The notes under the pieces are model-generated. The model ran no database searches. It was given only the letters and a program-made list of their open reading frames with translations, and was not told the origin of the DNA. This document shows positions 1 through 12,200 of a stretch of DNA of 40,132 nucleotides, piece by piece (positions within the stretch are counted from its first letter, which is position 1; each line of letters begins with the position of its first letter). The position numbers and the translations under genes are program-made. The stretch lies in NCBI RefSeq assembly GCF_013280595.1, contig NZ_JAAATY010000054.1, forward strand, positions 1 through 40,132, in the 5' to 3' direction. Source of the DNA: Kibdelosporangium persicum. Its GTDB lineage: Bacteria; Actinomycetota; Actinomycetes; Mycobacteriales; Pseudonocardiaceae.

Positions 1-3000
1 AACGCCTGCGCCTCAATCGGATCACCCAAAGTCGTCCCAGTCCCGTGCGCCTCCACCACATCGACATCGGACGCGGACAAACCCGCAGCCGCCAACGCCT
101 GCCGAATCACCCGCTGCTGCGACGGGCCGTTCGGCGCGGTCAAGCCGTTGGTAGCACCATCCTGATTGGTCGCGGTCGAACGGACGACCGCCAGCACCGA
201 ATGCCCGTTGCGCCGCGCGTCCGACAACCGTTCCACCAGCAGGACGCCAACGCCTTCAGCCCATCCGGTGCCGTCCGCAGAGGCCGCGAACGCCCTGCAT
301 CGCCCGTCCGGTGACAACCCACGTTGCCGGCTGAAGGCGGCAAAAGCATCGGGTGCCGCCATCACGGTGGCACCACCGACCAGCGCCAGATCGCACTCGC
401 CGTGACGCAGCGCCTGCGAGGCCAGATGCAAAGCCACCAACGAGGATGAACAAGCCGTGTCCACCGTCACGGCTGGCCCTTCGAGCCCGAACGTGTAGGC
501 CACCCGCCCGGACGCGACGCTCGCGCTGTTACCGGTCATCAAGTGGCTTTCCAGGCCCTCGACCACCGGATATCCGACGGCATAGCTACTTTGCATCGCG
601 CCCACGTACACGCCGGTCGAGCTACCCCGGAGCGAGTCCGGCCGGACGCCCCCACGCTCCAGCGTCTCCCACACCACCTCCAGCAGAAGACGCTGTTGTG
701 GGTCCATCGCCAACGCCTCACGGGGCGAAATGCCGAAGAACTCCGGGTCGAACCCGGCCACATCGCTCAGGAACCCGCCATCACGGACATAGCTCTTGCC
801 CGGCGAGTCCGGATCAGGGTCGTACAACCCGGCCAGGTCCCAGCCGCGGTCCGTCGGAAAGCCCGAAACCACATCGCAGCCGTCCGCCACCAACCGCCAC
901 AAGTCCTCCGGCGAACTCACACCCCCCGGAAAACGACAGCCCATGGCCACGATCACAATGGGGTCGTCCGCAACGCGTGAACCGGCATGGCGCGGCACCG
1001 CCGGTACGGCAATCGACGAACCGTGCCCGGGAAGCTCTCCATCCAGATGCTTCGCCAACGCCAACGGTGTCGGATAATCGAACACGAGCGTCGGCGACAA
1101 ACGCACCCCGGTCACAGCGGCGAGCCGGTTACGCAACTCAACCGCCATCAACGAGTCAAAACCCAGCTCCTTGAACGCTCGTCCGGGTGCAACGCCTTCC
1201 ACGCCGTCGTGGCCCAACACGGCCGCCACACACGACTGCACGAGCAACAACAACTCGCGGTCACGCTCCGCGCCGGACATCCCCGCCAGCCGACCACCAA
1301 GCCGACCATCGTCGGGCGAACCCACGACGCGGCGAACACTCGAACGCACCAAACCCCGCAACACCACCGGCACCACGCCGGAGATGGCCGGTCGATCGAG
1401 CTTGATCGGAACGAAGGCGGCCTCGTCACAAGCGAGAGCGGTATCGAACAACCGCAGCGCTTCTACTGTGGACAGTGGACGGATACCCGACCGTGCCATC
1501 CGGGCACGATCGACCTCGGCCAAATGTGCTGTCATGCCGCTGGTCTGCTCCCACAACCCCCACGCAAGAGAAGTCGCGGGCAGCCCCAACGAACGACGAT
1601 GCTGCGCCAAGGCGTCCAGAAACGCGTTAGCGGCCGCATAACCAGCCTGACCAGCACTACCCAACACGCTCGCCGCCGACGAGAACAGCACGAACGCCGA
1701 CAGGCTCAAACCAGCCGTTACCTCATGCAGGTTCACGGCGATGTCCACCTTGGACGCGAACGCCCTGTCCACTTGATCGGTGGTCAATGCCGAGACGACC
1801 GCGTCATCGAGAACACCAGCCGCGTGCACCACCGCGGTAAGATCCGGAATCCCGGCAACCAACGACGCCAACGTATCCCGATCAGCAGCGTCACAGGCCA
1901 CCACCCGAACCTCGGCACCCAACCCCGCCAAGTCACCCGCATCACCACCACTTCGGCTGACCAGAACCACGGAACGAACACCACGCTCCGCGATCAAATG
2001 CCGGGCCACTGCACGACCCAACGTGCCGGTGCCGCCCACGATCAGGACCGTCCCATCGACCTGAAGAACGTCAACGCCGGTGACCGGGGCGGAGACGCCG
2101 ACCAGTCGCGGTGTCAGGACCGACCCGGCACGAACGGCCAGTTGAGGTTCACCGGAAGCCACCGCGTCGGGCAGTGCCCGGTACGATTCGTCGCGACCGT
2201 CCACATCGACCACGAAGAACCTGTCGGGATGCTCCGTCTGCGTCGTGCGCACCAGGCCCCAGATCGACGAGGCCGCCAGCTCCGGCACGTCGTCGTGGGC
2301 GTCGACCGCCTGGGCCGTCCTGGTGAGGAACACCAGTCTCACCGACGAAAGCTCTGGTTCAGCCAACCACGCCTGAAGGAGCACCAATGCTCGGTGCACG
2401 GTGGAACGCGCGGCCTGCGCAAGCGGAGCTTCCGGAGCGAAGCACGGCGACACGACCACGTCCGGAAGCGGCTGACCGGCTCGGATGGCACTGAGCAAGT
2501 CGGTGAGATCCGCGTAGCGATCTCCAGGAAGGCACGGCACGTCGTCACCGAGGAACGCCCAACGCCGGCCTTCGGCCGTCGCCTGGTGGGTCACCGCTGT
2601 CCAGTCGACACGGAACAGTGCGTTGGTTTGGGTCGTGGTGAGTTGTTCTTTGGTGACAGGCCGGACGGTGAGAGAGTCGATGGTGACCACCGGCAGTCCG
2701 GTGTGGTCGGCGATGGTGATCGCGACTGTGTCCCGGCTGACCGGAGTGATCCGGACCCGGACAGCGCGGGCACCGTTCGCGTGTACCTGAACACCGTTGA
2801 ACGCGAACGGCAAAGCGCCGTCGCCGATGTCCACACCGCCCAACACAACCGCATGCAACGCGGCATCCATCAGCGCGGGATGCATCCCGAACCCGTCAGC
2901 GTCCGAGGCCCCCAGAACGACCTCGGCGAAAGTCTCCTCACCACGAGTCCACGCCGCCCGCAACCCCGCGAACGCCGGGCCGTAGGCAAACCCCAGCTCG

Positions 3001-6000
3001 GCGAAACGGTCGTAGAACCCCGACACGTCCACCGGTCGCGCGTCCGGGACCGGCCACTCCGCCAGCCCGGTCAGGGTTTTTCGCGATCCGGCGCTGGTCA
3101 GCGTGCCGGTGGCATGCCGGACCCACGGTTGGTCATCATCGAGCCGGGAGAACACCGACACCGGCCGCAGGCCGCCCTCTTCTGGTGCACCGACCGAAAT
3201 CTGCACCCGCACGGACACGCCCTCGGGCAGCACCAACGGCGCATGCAGCGTCAGCTCGTCCAGCCGATCGCATCCCACCTGGTCTCCGGCGTGCAACGCC
3301 AGTTCGACCATGGCCGTGCCTGGTAACAACACCACACCATGCACGGCGTGATCCGCCAACCACGGGTGAGTCTCCACCGACAGACTGCCGGTCAACAACA
3401 CTCCGTCCGCATCGGCCAACTCCACCGCGGCCGCCAACAACGGATGCCCCGTCGACCGCAGTCCCGCAGCGGCCACGTCGCCCGACGACCGCGACGATTC
3501 CAACCAGTACCGCCTGCGCTGGAATGGATACGTCGGGAGGTCGATCACCCGCGCATCCGGGAAAACCGGACGCCAATCCACCCCGACACCGTGAACGTAC
3601 GCCTCAGCCAGCGAGGTCAACAATCGCGACCAACCACCATCACCACGCCGCAACGTCCCCAACGCCACAGCACCACAACCAGCGTCCTCAAAAGTCTCCT
3701 GCATCCCCACAACCAGCACCGGATGCGGACTCACCTCAACAAACACACCATGACCACCATCAAGCAAAGCCCTCGTCGCCTGATCGAACCGGACAGTCTC
3801 CCGAAGATTCCGAAACCAATAATCAGCCGACAACTCCGCACAGTCGATCCGCTCACCAGTCACCGTGGAATAAAACGCCACACCCCCAGACCTGGGCGTG
3901 ACCCCCGCCAAATCAGACAACAACCGATCCCGAACCGCCTCCACCTGCACCGAATGAGACGCATAATCAACCGCAATCCGCCGAGCACCCTCCACCGTCG
4001 CCAACAACCGCTCCAACGCCTCAGGATCACCCGAAACCACCGTCGAACGCGGCCCATTCACCGCAGCAACCGACAACCCTTCACCCAATGACAACTCATC
4101 AGGCGGGAGCGGAACGGACACCATCCCGCCACGACCAGCCAGCACCTCCCGAATCGCCCGGGAACGCAACGCCACCACACGAGCACCATCCACCAACGAC
4201 AAACCACCAGCCACCACAGCAGCCGCAATCTCACCCTGCGAATGCCCCACCACCCCAGAAGGAACAACACCACAAGAACGCCACACCTCAGCCAACGACA
4301 CCATCACAGCCCACAACACAGGCTGAACCACATCAACCCGCCCCAACAACACCTCATCACCAAGCACATCCACCAAAGACCACTCAACAAACTCCCCAAG
4401 AGCAGCCCCACACTCACCCATACGCTCAGCAAACACCGGAGACGACCCCAACAACTCCCGCGCCATCCCCACCCACTGCGAACCCTGACCAGGAAACACA
4501 AACACAACTCGGTCAGCGCCAGTGACCACCGAACCCCGCACCACATGGCTGGCCAACCCGTTGCCAGCCACCACACGCAACCCGTCCCGCAGTCCTGGAA
4601 CGGAATTCCCGACCACGACCGCGCGGCACTCGAACCCGGACCGCCCGGCCAGCGACAGACCGATGTCGTCAACTCGTCCGTCTATATCGGACAGTGCCGT
4701 GGCTTGTTGCCTGAGCGCCTCTTCAGTGCGGGCGGACAATACCCAGGGCAGTATGGTCGCGGGCGGTTCCGGCCGGGTCTCGTGATCGTCTTCCACGTGT
4801 TCGAGAATGGTGTGTGCGTTGGTGCCGCTGGCTCCGAACGACGACACGGCCGCCCGCCGGGGCCGGTCCTGCTCCGGCCACGACGTCGTTTCGGTCACCA
4901 AGCGGACCGCACCGGACGACCAGTCGATGTGCGGCGACGGCTCGATCGCGTGCAATGTCCGTGGCACGATGCCCTCTCGCATCGCCATCACCATTTTGAT
5001 CACACCGGCCACACCCGCGGCGGCCTGGGCGTGCCCGATGTTCGACTTCACCGACCCCAACCACAACGGCCGCTCGCGGTCCTGCCCGTACGTGGCCAAC
5101 AACGCCTGCGCCTCGATCGGATCACCCAGCTTGGTGCCCGTTCCGTGCGCCTCCACGACGTCCACATCGGCCGGTGCCAGGCCCGCGTTGGCCAGCGCCT
5201 CGCGGATCACCCGTTGCTGCGACGGACCGTTCGGCGCGGTCAGCCCGTTCGAAGCACCATCCTGGTTCACCGCCGAACCACGCACCACAGCCAACACCCG
5301 ATGGCCATTGGCACGGGCATCCGACAACCGTTCCAGCAACAAGAGCCCGGCACCTTCGCCTGGGCCGAATCCATCCGCCTGCGCCGAGAACGCCTTCGAC
5401 CGTCCGTCAGGGGCGAGCCCACGCTGGCGGCTCAGCTCGACCAGCAACTGGGGTGTCGACATCACCGTCACACCACCGGCAAGCGCCAGATCGCATTCGC
5501 CCTGCCGCAACGACTGCGCCGCCAGATGCAGCGCCACCAACGCCGACGAACAGGCCGTGTCCACCGTGACGGCCGGTCCTTCCAGCCCGAAGGTGTAGGC
5601 GACCCGGCCCGACGCGATGCCGCCGGCGCTGCCGTTGACCAGGTAGCCCTCGATCTCTTCCGGGACCTTGGCCAGCCTGGTTCCGTAATCGTGGTACATC
5701 ACACCGGCGAACACGCCCGTCCGGCTGCCCTTCAGGCCAGCCGGGTTCATCCCGGCGCGCTCGAACGCCTCCCACGCGGTCTCCAACAGCAACCGCTGCT
5801 GCGGGTCCATCGCCAGCGCCTCGCGCGGCGAGATGCCGAAGAACTCCGGGTCGAACGCGTCGGCGCCGGTCAGGAAGCCGCCTTGGCGCACGTAGGTCGA
5901 GCCGGGTTCGTCCGGGTCCGGGTGGTACAACCGGCTGAGATTCCAGCCACGGTCGTCCGGCAGCGGCGCGATGGCGTCGCGGCCGTCCAACACCACCTGC

Positions 6001-6167
6001 CAGAGGTCCTCCGGTGACCGCACCCCGCCGGGGAACCGGCAGCTCATCGAGACGATCGCGATCGGCTCCCTGGCCTTCGACTCGTTCTCGGCCAGGCTCC
6101 GCCGAGCCTGACGTAGTTCCGTCGTCATCCATTTCAGGTGCTCACGAAGCTTCTCTTCGTTGGCCAC
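1..6167 (-). CDS. Modular type I PKS, module 3 and start of module 4 (partial, runs off left edge)
   Basis: Second protein of the assembly line, at least 2055 residues here, 3' end outside the window. I chose the GTG at 6167 because the next residues ([12 protein letters not shown]) are the usual start of a PKS N-terminal coiled-coil docking helix; it lies 33 bp after the upstream PKS gene stops. Domains in order: docking 1-35; KS3 from about 36 (active Cys206 in DTACSSA); AT3 about 555-870 (GHSQG near 643, YASH, so methylmalonyl type); DH3 from about 908 (HxxxGxxxxP near 938, [10 protein letters not shown] near 1097, both catalytic positions present); KR3 from about 1372 (GGTGTLG, LDD near 1447, so B-type, Tyr near 1512); ACP3 (GFDSL near 1669); KS4 from about 1735 (Cys1906, HGTGTT seen). 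The window cuts KS4 before its NIGH motif. Module 3 should add a C2 unit with a methyl branch and leave a double bond. Domain order is clear; substrate choice is inferred from motifs. Confidence 0.95.
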   Translation of the reverse strand, partial: MANEEKLREHLKWMTTELRQARRSLAENESKAREPIAIVSMSCRFPGGVRSPEDLWQVVLDGRDAIAPLPDDRGWNLSRLYHPDPDEPGSTYVRQGGFLTGADAFDPEFFGISPREALAMDPQQRLLLETAWEAFERAGMNPAGLKGSRTGVFAGVMYHDYGTRLAKVPEEIEGYLVNGSAGGIASGRVAYTFGLEGPAVTVDTACSSALVALHLAAQSLRQGECDLALAGGVTVMSTPQLLVELSRQRGLAPDGRSKAFSAQADGFGPGEGAGLLLLERLSDARANGHRVLAVVRGSAVNQDGASNGLTAPNGPSQQRVIREALANAGLAPADVDVVEAHGTGTKLGDPIEAQALLATYGQDRERPLWLGSVKSNIGHAQAAAGVAGVIKMVMAMREGIVPRTLHAIEPSPHIDWSSGAVRLVTETTSWPEQDRPRRAAVSSFGASGTNAHTILEHVEDDHETRPEPPATILPWVLSARTEEALRQQATALSDIDGRVDDIGLSLAGRSGFECRAVVVGNSVPGLRDGLRVVAGNGLASHVVRGSVVTGADRVVFVFPGQGSQWVGMARELLGSSPVFAERMGECGAALGEFVEWSLVDVLGDEVLLGRVDVVQPVLWAVMVSLAEVWRSCGVVPSGVVGHSQGEIAAAVVAGGLSLVDGARVVALRSRAIREVLAGRGGMVSVPLPPDELSLGEGLSVAAVNGPRSTVVSGDPEALERLLATVEGARRIAVDYASHSVQVEAVRDRLLSDLAGVTPRSGGVAFYSTVTGERIDCAELSADYWFRNLRETVRFDQATRALLDGGHGVFVEVSPHPVLVVGMQETFEDAGCGAVALGTLRRGDGGWSRLLTSLAEAYVHGVGVDWRPVFPDARVIDLPTYPFQRRRYWLESSRSSGDVAAAGLRSTGHPLLAAAVELADADGVLLTGSLSVETHPWLADHAVHGVVLLPGTAMVELALHAGDQVGCDRLDELTLHAPLVLPEGVSVRVQISVGAPEEGGLRPVSVFSRLDDDQPWVRHATGTLTSAGSRKTLTGLAEWPVPDARPVDVSGFYDRFAELGFAYGPAFAGLRAAWTRGEETFAEVVLGASDADGFGMHPALMDAALHAVVLGGVDIGDGALPFAFNGVQVHANGARAVRVRITPVSRDTVAITIADHTGLPVVTIDSLTVRPVTKEQLTTTQTNALFRVDWTAVTHQATAEGRRWAFLGDDVPCLPGDRYADLTDLLSAIRAGQPLPDVVVSPCFAPEAPLAQAARSTVHRALVLLQAWLAEPELSSVRLVFLTRTAQAVDAHDDVPELAASSIWGLVRTTQTEHPDRFFVVDVDGRDESYRALPDAVASGEPQLAVRAGSVLTPRLVGVSAPVTGVDVLQVDGTVLIVGGTGTLGRAVARHLIAERGVRSVVLVSRSGGDAGDLAGLGAEVRVVACDAADRDTLASLVAGIPDLTAVVHAAGVLDDAVVSALTTDQVDRAFASKVDIAVNLHEVTAGLSLSAFVLFSSAASVLGSAGQAGYAAANAFLDALAQHRRSLGLPATSLAWGLWEQTSGMTAHLAEVDRARMARSGIRPLSTVEALRLFDTALACDEAAFVPIKLDRPAISGVVPVVLRGLVRSSVRRVVGSPDDGRLGGRLAGMSGAERDRELLLLVQSCVAAVLGHDGVEGVAPGRAFKELGFDSLMAVELRNRLAAVTGVRLSPTLVFDYPTPLALAKHLDGELPGHGSSIAVPAVPRHAGSRVADDPIVIVAMGCRFPGGVSSPEDLWRLVADGCDVVSGFPTDRGWDLAGLYDPDPDSPGKSYVRDGGFLSDVAGFDPEFFGISPREALAMDPQQRLLLEVVWETLERGGVRPDSLRGSSTGVYVGAMQSSYAVGYPVVEGLESHLMTGNSASVASGRVAYTFGLEGPAVTVDTACSSSLVALHLASQALRHGECDLALVGGATVMAAPDAFAAFSRQRGLSPDGRCRAFAASADGTGWAEGVGVLLVERLSDARRNGHSVLAVVRSTATNQDGATNGLTAPNGPSQQRVIRQALAAAGLSASDVDVVEAHGTGTTLGDPIEAQA
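3587..4505 (-). repeat. 919-bp AT-domain repeat, copy A (module 3)
   Basis: One of three collinear 919-bp segments, with copies at 8852-9770 and 13091-14009, covering the AT from FPGQGSQW to the post-AT VHGV sequence. By eye, long stretches are identical to the other copies, including silent positions. On the coding strand the codons end mostly in T or G (GGT, GTT, TTG), unlike flanking domains, which end mostly in C. Confidence 0.9.
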
Positions 6168-6200
6168 GGCACCGTCACCCCCAGACCTCTCGACACGGCG

Positions 6201-9200
6201 TCATGACTTTCCGAATTCGCGGTGGATCAGGTCGAACAGCTCGTCGTCGTCAGCGGCCTCGACGTCCTCGTCGGGAGCCGCCGCCCCGTCCCAGCCGGAC
6301 AGCACCGACCGCATCCTCGACATCACGGCGTTCCGCGTTTCCCCGTCGTCACGGACTCGGTCGAGCAGGCGGTCGAGTTCGGCGAGCACCGTCGCGCCCG
6401 GCGCTTCCGGCCGCAGCTGCGTTCCGATGTGGACAGCCAACGCGGCCGGCGTGGGATGGTCGAAGACCACGGTCGGCGAGAACCGCGATCCGGTCGCGCG
6501 CATCAGCCGGTTGCGCAGTTCGACAGAGGTGAGTGAGTCGAATCCGAGGTCCGAGAACGCCCGTTCCGCCGGGACCGCGTCGATCGAGGCGTGTCCCAAG
6601 ACGGCGGCGGCGTGAGTACGGACCATGTCGACCAGCACCTGATCGCGTTCCACGTCCGACAGAGTCGCGAGTCGCTGGAGCAGCCCGCCGTCCTGTGGGT
6701 CCGTCTGCACCGTCCTTCGGCGGGAAGCGCGGACCAGACCACGGAGTAGCGGCGGCACCGCGTCGGTGTCGCGCAGCCCGGCAGTATCCAGGCGAGCCGT
6801 CACCAGTACCGGCGATTCGGTTCCCAGCGCCGCGTCGAAGAGGGCAAGGCCCTCCTCGGTGGAGAGCGGACCGATTCCGGTCCGTCTCATCCGGTTGAGG
6901 TCGGTGTCGCTCAGGTGCCCCGTCATTCCGGAACGGTGTTCCCAGAAGCCCCAGGCCAGTGCCACCGCGGGCAGCCCCGCTGATCGCCGCTGCTGGGCGA
7001 GGGCGTCCACGAACGAGTTGGCCGCCGCGTAGTTCGCCTGCCCAGCCATCCCGAACAGGGCCGAGGCCGAGGAGAACAGGACAAACGCCGACAGATCACG
7101 GTCCTTGGTCAACTCGTGCAGGTGCTGCGCTGCGTCCACCTTGGGTCGCAGAACCGTGTCGACGCGCTCGGGCGTCAACGAGGTGACCACGCCGTCGTCG
7201 AGCACTCCCGCGGCATGAACGACCGAGGTCAGGTCCGGGATTTCGGCGAGCAGTGACTCCAGCGCGCTCCGGTCGGCGGCGTCACAGGCCACGACTCTTA
7301 CCTGCGCGCCGAGGGCGCTGAGTTCCTCGGGCAAGTCGCTGACTCCGCTCCGGCTGGTGAGGACCAGGCGCCGCACGCGGTGCTCGGTCACCAGATGACG
7401 AGCGATGAGACCGCCGAGTGTGCCCGTGCCGCCCGTGATCAACACGGTGCCCTCCGGGTTCAGCGTCGTACTGTGGTCAGCCGTGACCCTGGTCAGTCGG
7501 GGGACGTAGGCACGTCCATCACGCAGGGCGATCTCTGGTTCGTCGGACACCGTCGACAGCACGCTCGTGAGGTCTTCGGAGCCATCGGTGTCACAAAGCA
7601 GGAACCGACCTGGATGCTCGGACTGTGCTGATCGGACAAGCCCCCAGACGGCGGCCTGAGCCGCGTCTCGGAGAGACTCCCCCGGCCGTACGGCGACGGC
7701 TCCGCTCGTGACGATCACGAGGATCGCGTCACGCTCCTCGGCCAGCCAGGACTGCACGACTTGCAGCGCCTCCGTGGTCGCCGTCCGGACTGATCCATCC
7801 ACAGAGGACTCGATGGAATGCGTCTTGATCGGCAGGCGATGGACGGAACCGGACTCCGCAGGGACCCACTCGACCCTGTACATGGAGTCTTGGCGGCCGG
7901 TTCGCTGGAGTTGCTGTGCCGCAACAGGCCGTAGCAGCAGCTCATCGGCTGTCGCCACCGTATTGCCTGTGACGTCGGCGACGGTCACGCCAATGCTGTC
8001 GACGCCAGCCGTCCGGAGCCGTACTCGCAGGGCGGTCGCGCCGGTCGCGTGCAGCGTGACACCTCGCCAGCAGAACGGCAGGTGGGCGGTGTCCCCGAAA
8101 TCCGGGAGCAGGCCACCGGCGACGATCGGCTGAAGCGCGATGTCGAGCAATGCGGGGTGCAGTCCGAACCGCCGCGCGTCATCGTGCCGCTCCTCGGCCA
8201 GGGCCACCTCGGCGAAGATCTCGCTGTCTCGCCGCCACGCGGCCCGGATGCCTTGGAACGTCGGTCCATAGTGGTACCCGGCGTCGGCCAACTGCTCCTG
8301 AAGGACGTGCAGGTCGATGCGCTCCGCGTGGTCCGGTGGCCACGTCTCCAGCGTCGGCTTCTCACTCCCGCCCGGCACCAGAGTTCCGGTGGCGTGCTTC
8401 GTCCACGTCCCGTCGTTGTCCAGCCGCGAGTGCACGGTCATCGAACGGCTACCGTCCTCGTCCGGGCCGCTGACGGACATCTGGACGACGGTGTCCGTGT
8501 GCTCGGCCAGCACCAGCGGGGCCTCGAGGATCAGTTCGTCCACCCGGTCGCAGCCGACCTCATGGCCTGCCCAGATCGCCAACTCCACGAACGCGGTTCC
8601 CGGTAGCAACACCACTCCGTGCACGGCGTGATCCGCCAACCATGGTTGGTCCCGAAGCGACAGCCGGCCGGTCAGCACCACACCGTCACCATCAGCCAAA
8701 GGCACAACAGCGTTCAGGATGGGGTGTGCCGATGTCCCCGCCGACTCTTCCGTTCGCCGCGGGGAAAGCCAATACTGCTTGTGTTGGAACGGGTACGTCG
8801 GCAGCTCGACAATCCTGGCATCGGGGAAGGCAGGCCGCCAGTCCACGTCGACACCGTGAACGTACGCCTCGGCCAACGAGGTCAACAGGCGTGACCAACC
8901 ACCATCACCACGCCGCAACGTCCCCAACGCCACAGCACCACTACCCACATCCTCAATGGTCTCCTGCATCCCCACAACCAGCACCGGATGCGGACTCACC
9001 TCGACGAACACGCCACGACCATCCTGGAGAGCGGTTCTGATCGTCTGGTCGAACTGGACAGTCTCACGCAAGTTGCGGTACCAGTAATCAGCGGTCAACT
9101 CCGCACAGTCGATCCGCTCACCACTGACAGTGGAATAAAACGCCACACCCCCAGACCTGGGCGTGACCCCCGCCAGATCAGAGAACAACCGATCCCGGAC

Positions 9201-12200
9201 GACTTCAACCTGTGTTGAATGCGACGCATAATCAACCGCAATCCGCCGCGCACCCTCCACTGCGGACAACAACCGCTCCAACGCAACCGGGTCACCCGAG
9301 ACCACTGTGGAGTTCGGCCCGTTCACCGCGGCAACAGACAGTCCGTCGCCAAGCGGCAACTCATCCGGCGGCAGTGGAACGGACACCATCCCGCCACGAC
9401 CAGCCAACACCTCCCCAATTGCCCGGGAACGCAACGCCACCACACGAGCACCATCCACCAACGACAAACCACCAGCCACCACAGCAGCCGCAATCTCACC
9501 CTGCGAATGCCCCACCACCGCCGAAGGAACAACACCGTAAGAACGCCACACCTCAGCCAACGACACCATCACAGCCCACAACACAGGCTGAACCACATCA
9601 ACCCGCCCCAACAACACCTCATCACCAAGCACATCCACCAAAGACCACTCAACAAACTCCCCCAACGCCTCCGCACACTCACCCATACGCTCAGCAAACA
9701 CAGACGAAGACGCCAACAACTCCCGCGCCATCCCCACCCACTGCGAACCCTGACCAGGAAACACAAACACCACATCGGTGCAAGGCGTGGCCGCGACACC
9801 GGTCACCACCCGTGCATGCGGACGGCCATCAGTCAACGCCTGCACGCAGTCCCGGTCGGGACCGACCACTACGGCACGATGCTCGAACGCGGCCCGCGTC
9901 GTGACGAGTGAGAAACCCACGTCGGCGGCGTGATCACCCACATAGGCGAGAAGATTCCCGGCATACTGCCGCAACGCCGAGTTGCTCCGCGCGGACAAAA
10001 CCCAGGGCACGAGGGCGGTGCTTCGAGGGTTGTCCGGCAGATCCGCCTCGTCGTCGAGTGCCTCCTCGATGATCACGTGGCTGTTGGTGCCACCGACGCC
10101 GAAGGCCGACACACCGGCGCGCCGCGGGTGGCCGGTGGCAGGCCAGGGCCGGGTCTCGGTGATCAGGTCGACCGTGCCGGTGGACCAGTCCACGTGCGGG
10201 CTGGGCGCGTCGACGTGCAGTGTGCGCGGCACCATGCCGTTCCTCATCGCCAGCACCATCTTGATCACACCGGCGATCCCCGCAGCGGCCTGGGTGTGGC
10301 CGATGTTCGACTTCACCGACCCCAGCAGGAGAGGCTGTTCACGATCCTGACCGTAGGTCGCGAGCAACGCCTGCGCCTCGATCGGATCGCCCAGAGTCGT
10401 GCCGGTCCCATGTGCCTCGACGACATCGACGTCCGACGGAGACAACCTGGCGTTCGCCAACGCCTGCCGGATCACGCGTTGCTGCGACAGACCATTCGGA
10501 GCAGTCAAGCCATTGGATGCCCCGTCCTGGTTCACCGCCGAACCACGAACGACAGCCAACACCCGGTGACCGTTGGCCTGCGCATCCGACAACCGCTCAA
10601 GAAGCAGGACGCCGACCCCCTCGGCCCACCCTGTTCCGTCAGCCGCCGCGGCGAACGCCTTGCAACGGCCGTCCGGCGCCAGGCCGCCCTGCCGACTGAA
10701 TTCGACGAAGACCGCGGGACTCGGCATCACAGCCACGCCGCCGACGAGCGCGAGTGAGCACTCTCCTTGGCGCAACGATTGGGTGGCCAGGTGTAACGCG
10801 ACCAGAGAGGACGAGCAGCCGGTGTCGATGGTGACGGCTCCGCCCTCGAAGCCGAACAGGTAGGACAGTCGGCCGGAGATCACGCTGCCGGTGTTCCCGG
10901 TGAGCAGGTAGCCCTGGAAGTCCTCGGGTGCTTCGTGTGGCCGGGGTCCGTAGTCCTGCGTCATCGCGCCGACGAACACCCCGGTGTCACTGCCGCGCAA
11001 CGAATGCGGATTCATCCCGGCCCGTTCGAACACCTCCCATGAGGTTTCCAGCAGCAACCGCTGCTGCGGGTCCATCGCCAGCGCCTCGCGCGGCGAGATC
11101 CCGAAGAACTCCGCGTCGAACCGGCCCGCGTCGTAGAGGAACCCACCGGACCGGGTGTGCGACCGGGCGGGCTCGGCGCCGAACAGGGCGTCCAGGTCCC
11201 ATCCCCGATCGGTGGGGAAGGTGCCGATGGCGTCCACTTCACCGGACAGCAGCCGCCAGAAGTCCTCCGGAGTGCCGACTCCCCCGGGCAACCGGCAGCT
11301 CATCGCCACGATGGCGATCGGGTCGTCAGCGGTCGGCATCGCAGCCGGGGTGGTCGCAGTCACGAGCGAGTCGCTTGATGGGCCCTCGACGAGAGTACGC
11401 AGATGGCCCGCCAGCGCGGCCGGAGTCGGGTGGTCGAAAAGGACAGTCGTCGGCAGCCGGAGGCCGGTCCGGGCGTGCAGCCGGTTGCGCAGGTCGACGG
11501 CCGTCATCGAGTCGAAGCCCAGTTGTTTGAAGGCTTTGCCGGTGTCAAGGGTGTCGGCGCGAGAATGCCCGAGCACCATGGCCGTCTCGTCGCGAACCAG
11601 TGTGGTGATCGCCCGGTCCCGATCCGCCGGTGCGAGCGCCAGGATCTGCCGGACGAACGGCGACTCGTCGTCTTCCCGGTCAGGAACACTGACCAGGCCG
11701 TCAAGCAGGGGACTACGTCGCTCGGTGCTGAAGGACGGGACGAAACGATCCCAGTCGACATCGGCGACGACCACGGTGGTCTCGTCGCGGTCAAGGGCGA
11801 GCTGAAGCGCGGCGACACCCCGCTCTGGCGCTATCGGCCGGATTCCGAGACGCCGGAGGTCCTTTCCCGACTCGGCGGCCATCCCGGCCCCCGCCCACGA
11901 GCCCCAGGCGATCGAAGTGGCGGGAAGGCCAAGCGCCCTCCGGTGGTGTGCCAGCGCGTCGAGGAACGCGTTCGCCGCCCCGTACGCGCCTTGGCCGCCC
12001 GCGCCCCAGATCCCTGAGCCAGAGGAGAACATCACGAACGCCGACAGTTCCCGGTCCGCGGTCAGCTCGTGGAGGTTCGCCGCGGCGACCGCCTTGGCCC
12101 GCACCACCCTGTCGAGTGCCGGTCGGGTCAACTCGCCGAGCGGACGTTCGTCGAAAACCCCTGCCGCGTGGACCACAGCGGTCAGCCGTGGCAGCGTCGC

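Noticed and set aside
353-3326. Long plus-strand open frames across the PKS genes, the longest at 987-3326
   Set aside because: They lie antisense to clear PKS domains, are rich in Arg, His, Pro and Thr, and have no family sequence. They are codon-bias shadows of high-GC genes.
4242-6017. 591-residue plus-strand open frame
   Set aside because: It is antisense to the KS and AT of module 3, with low-complexity composition and no ribosome site.
6165-6204. ATG overlapping the upstream PKS stop (ATGA) at 6204 as the start of the module 3 gene
   Set aside because: That frame stops after nine codons. The GTG at 6167 opens directly into the docking helix.
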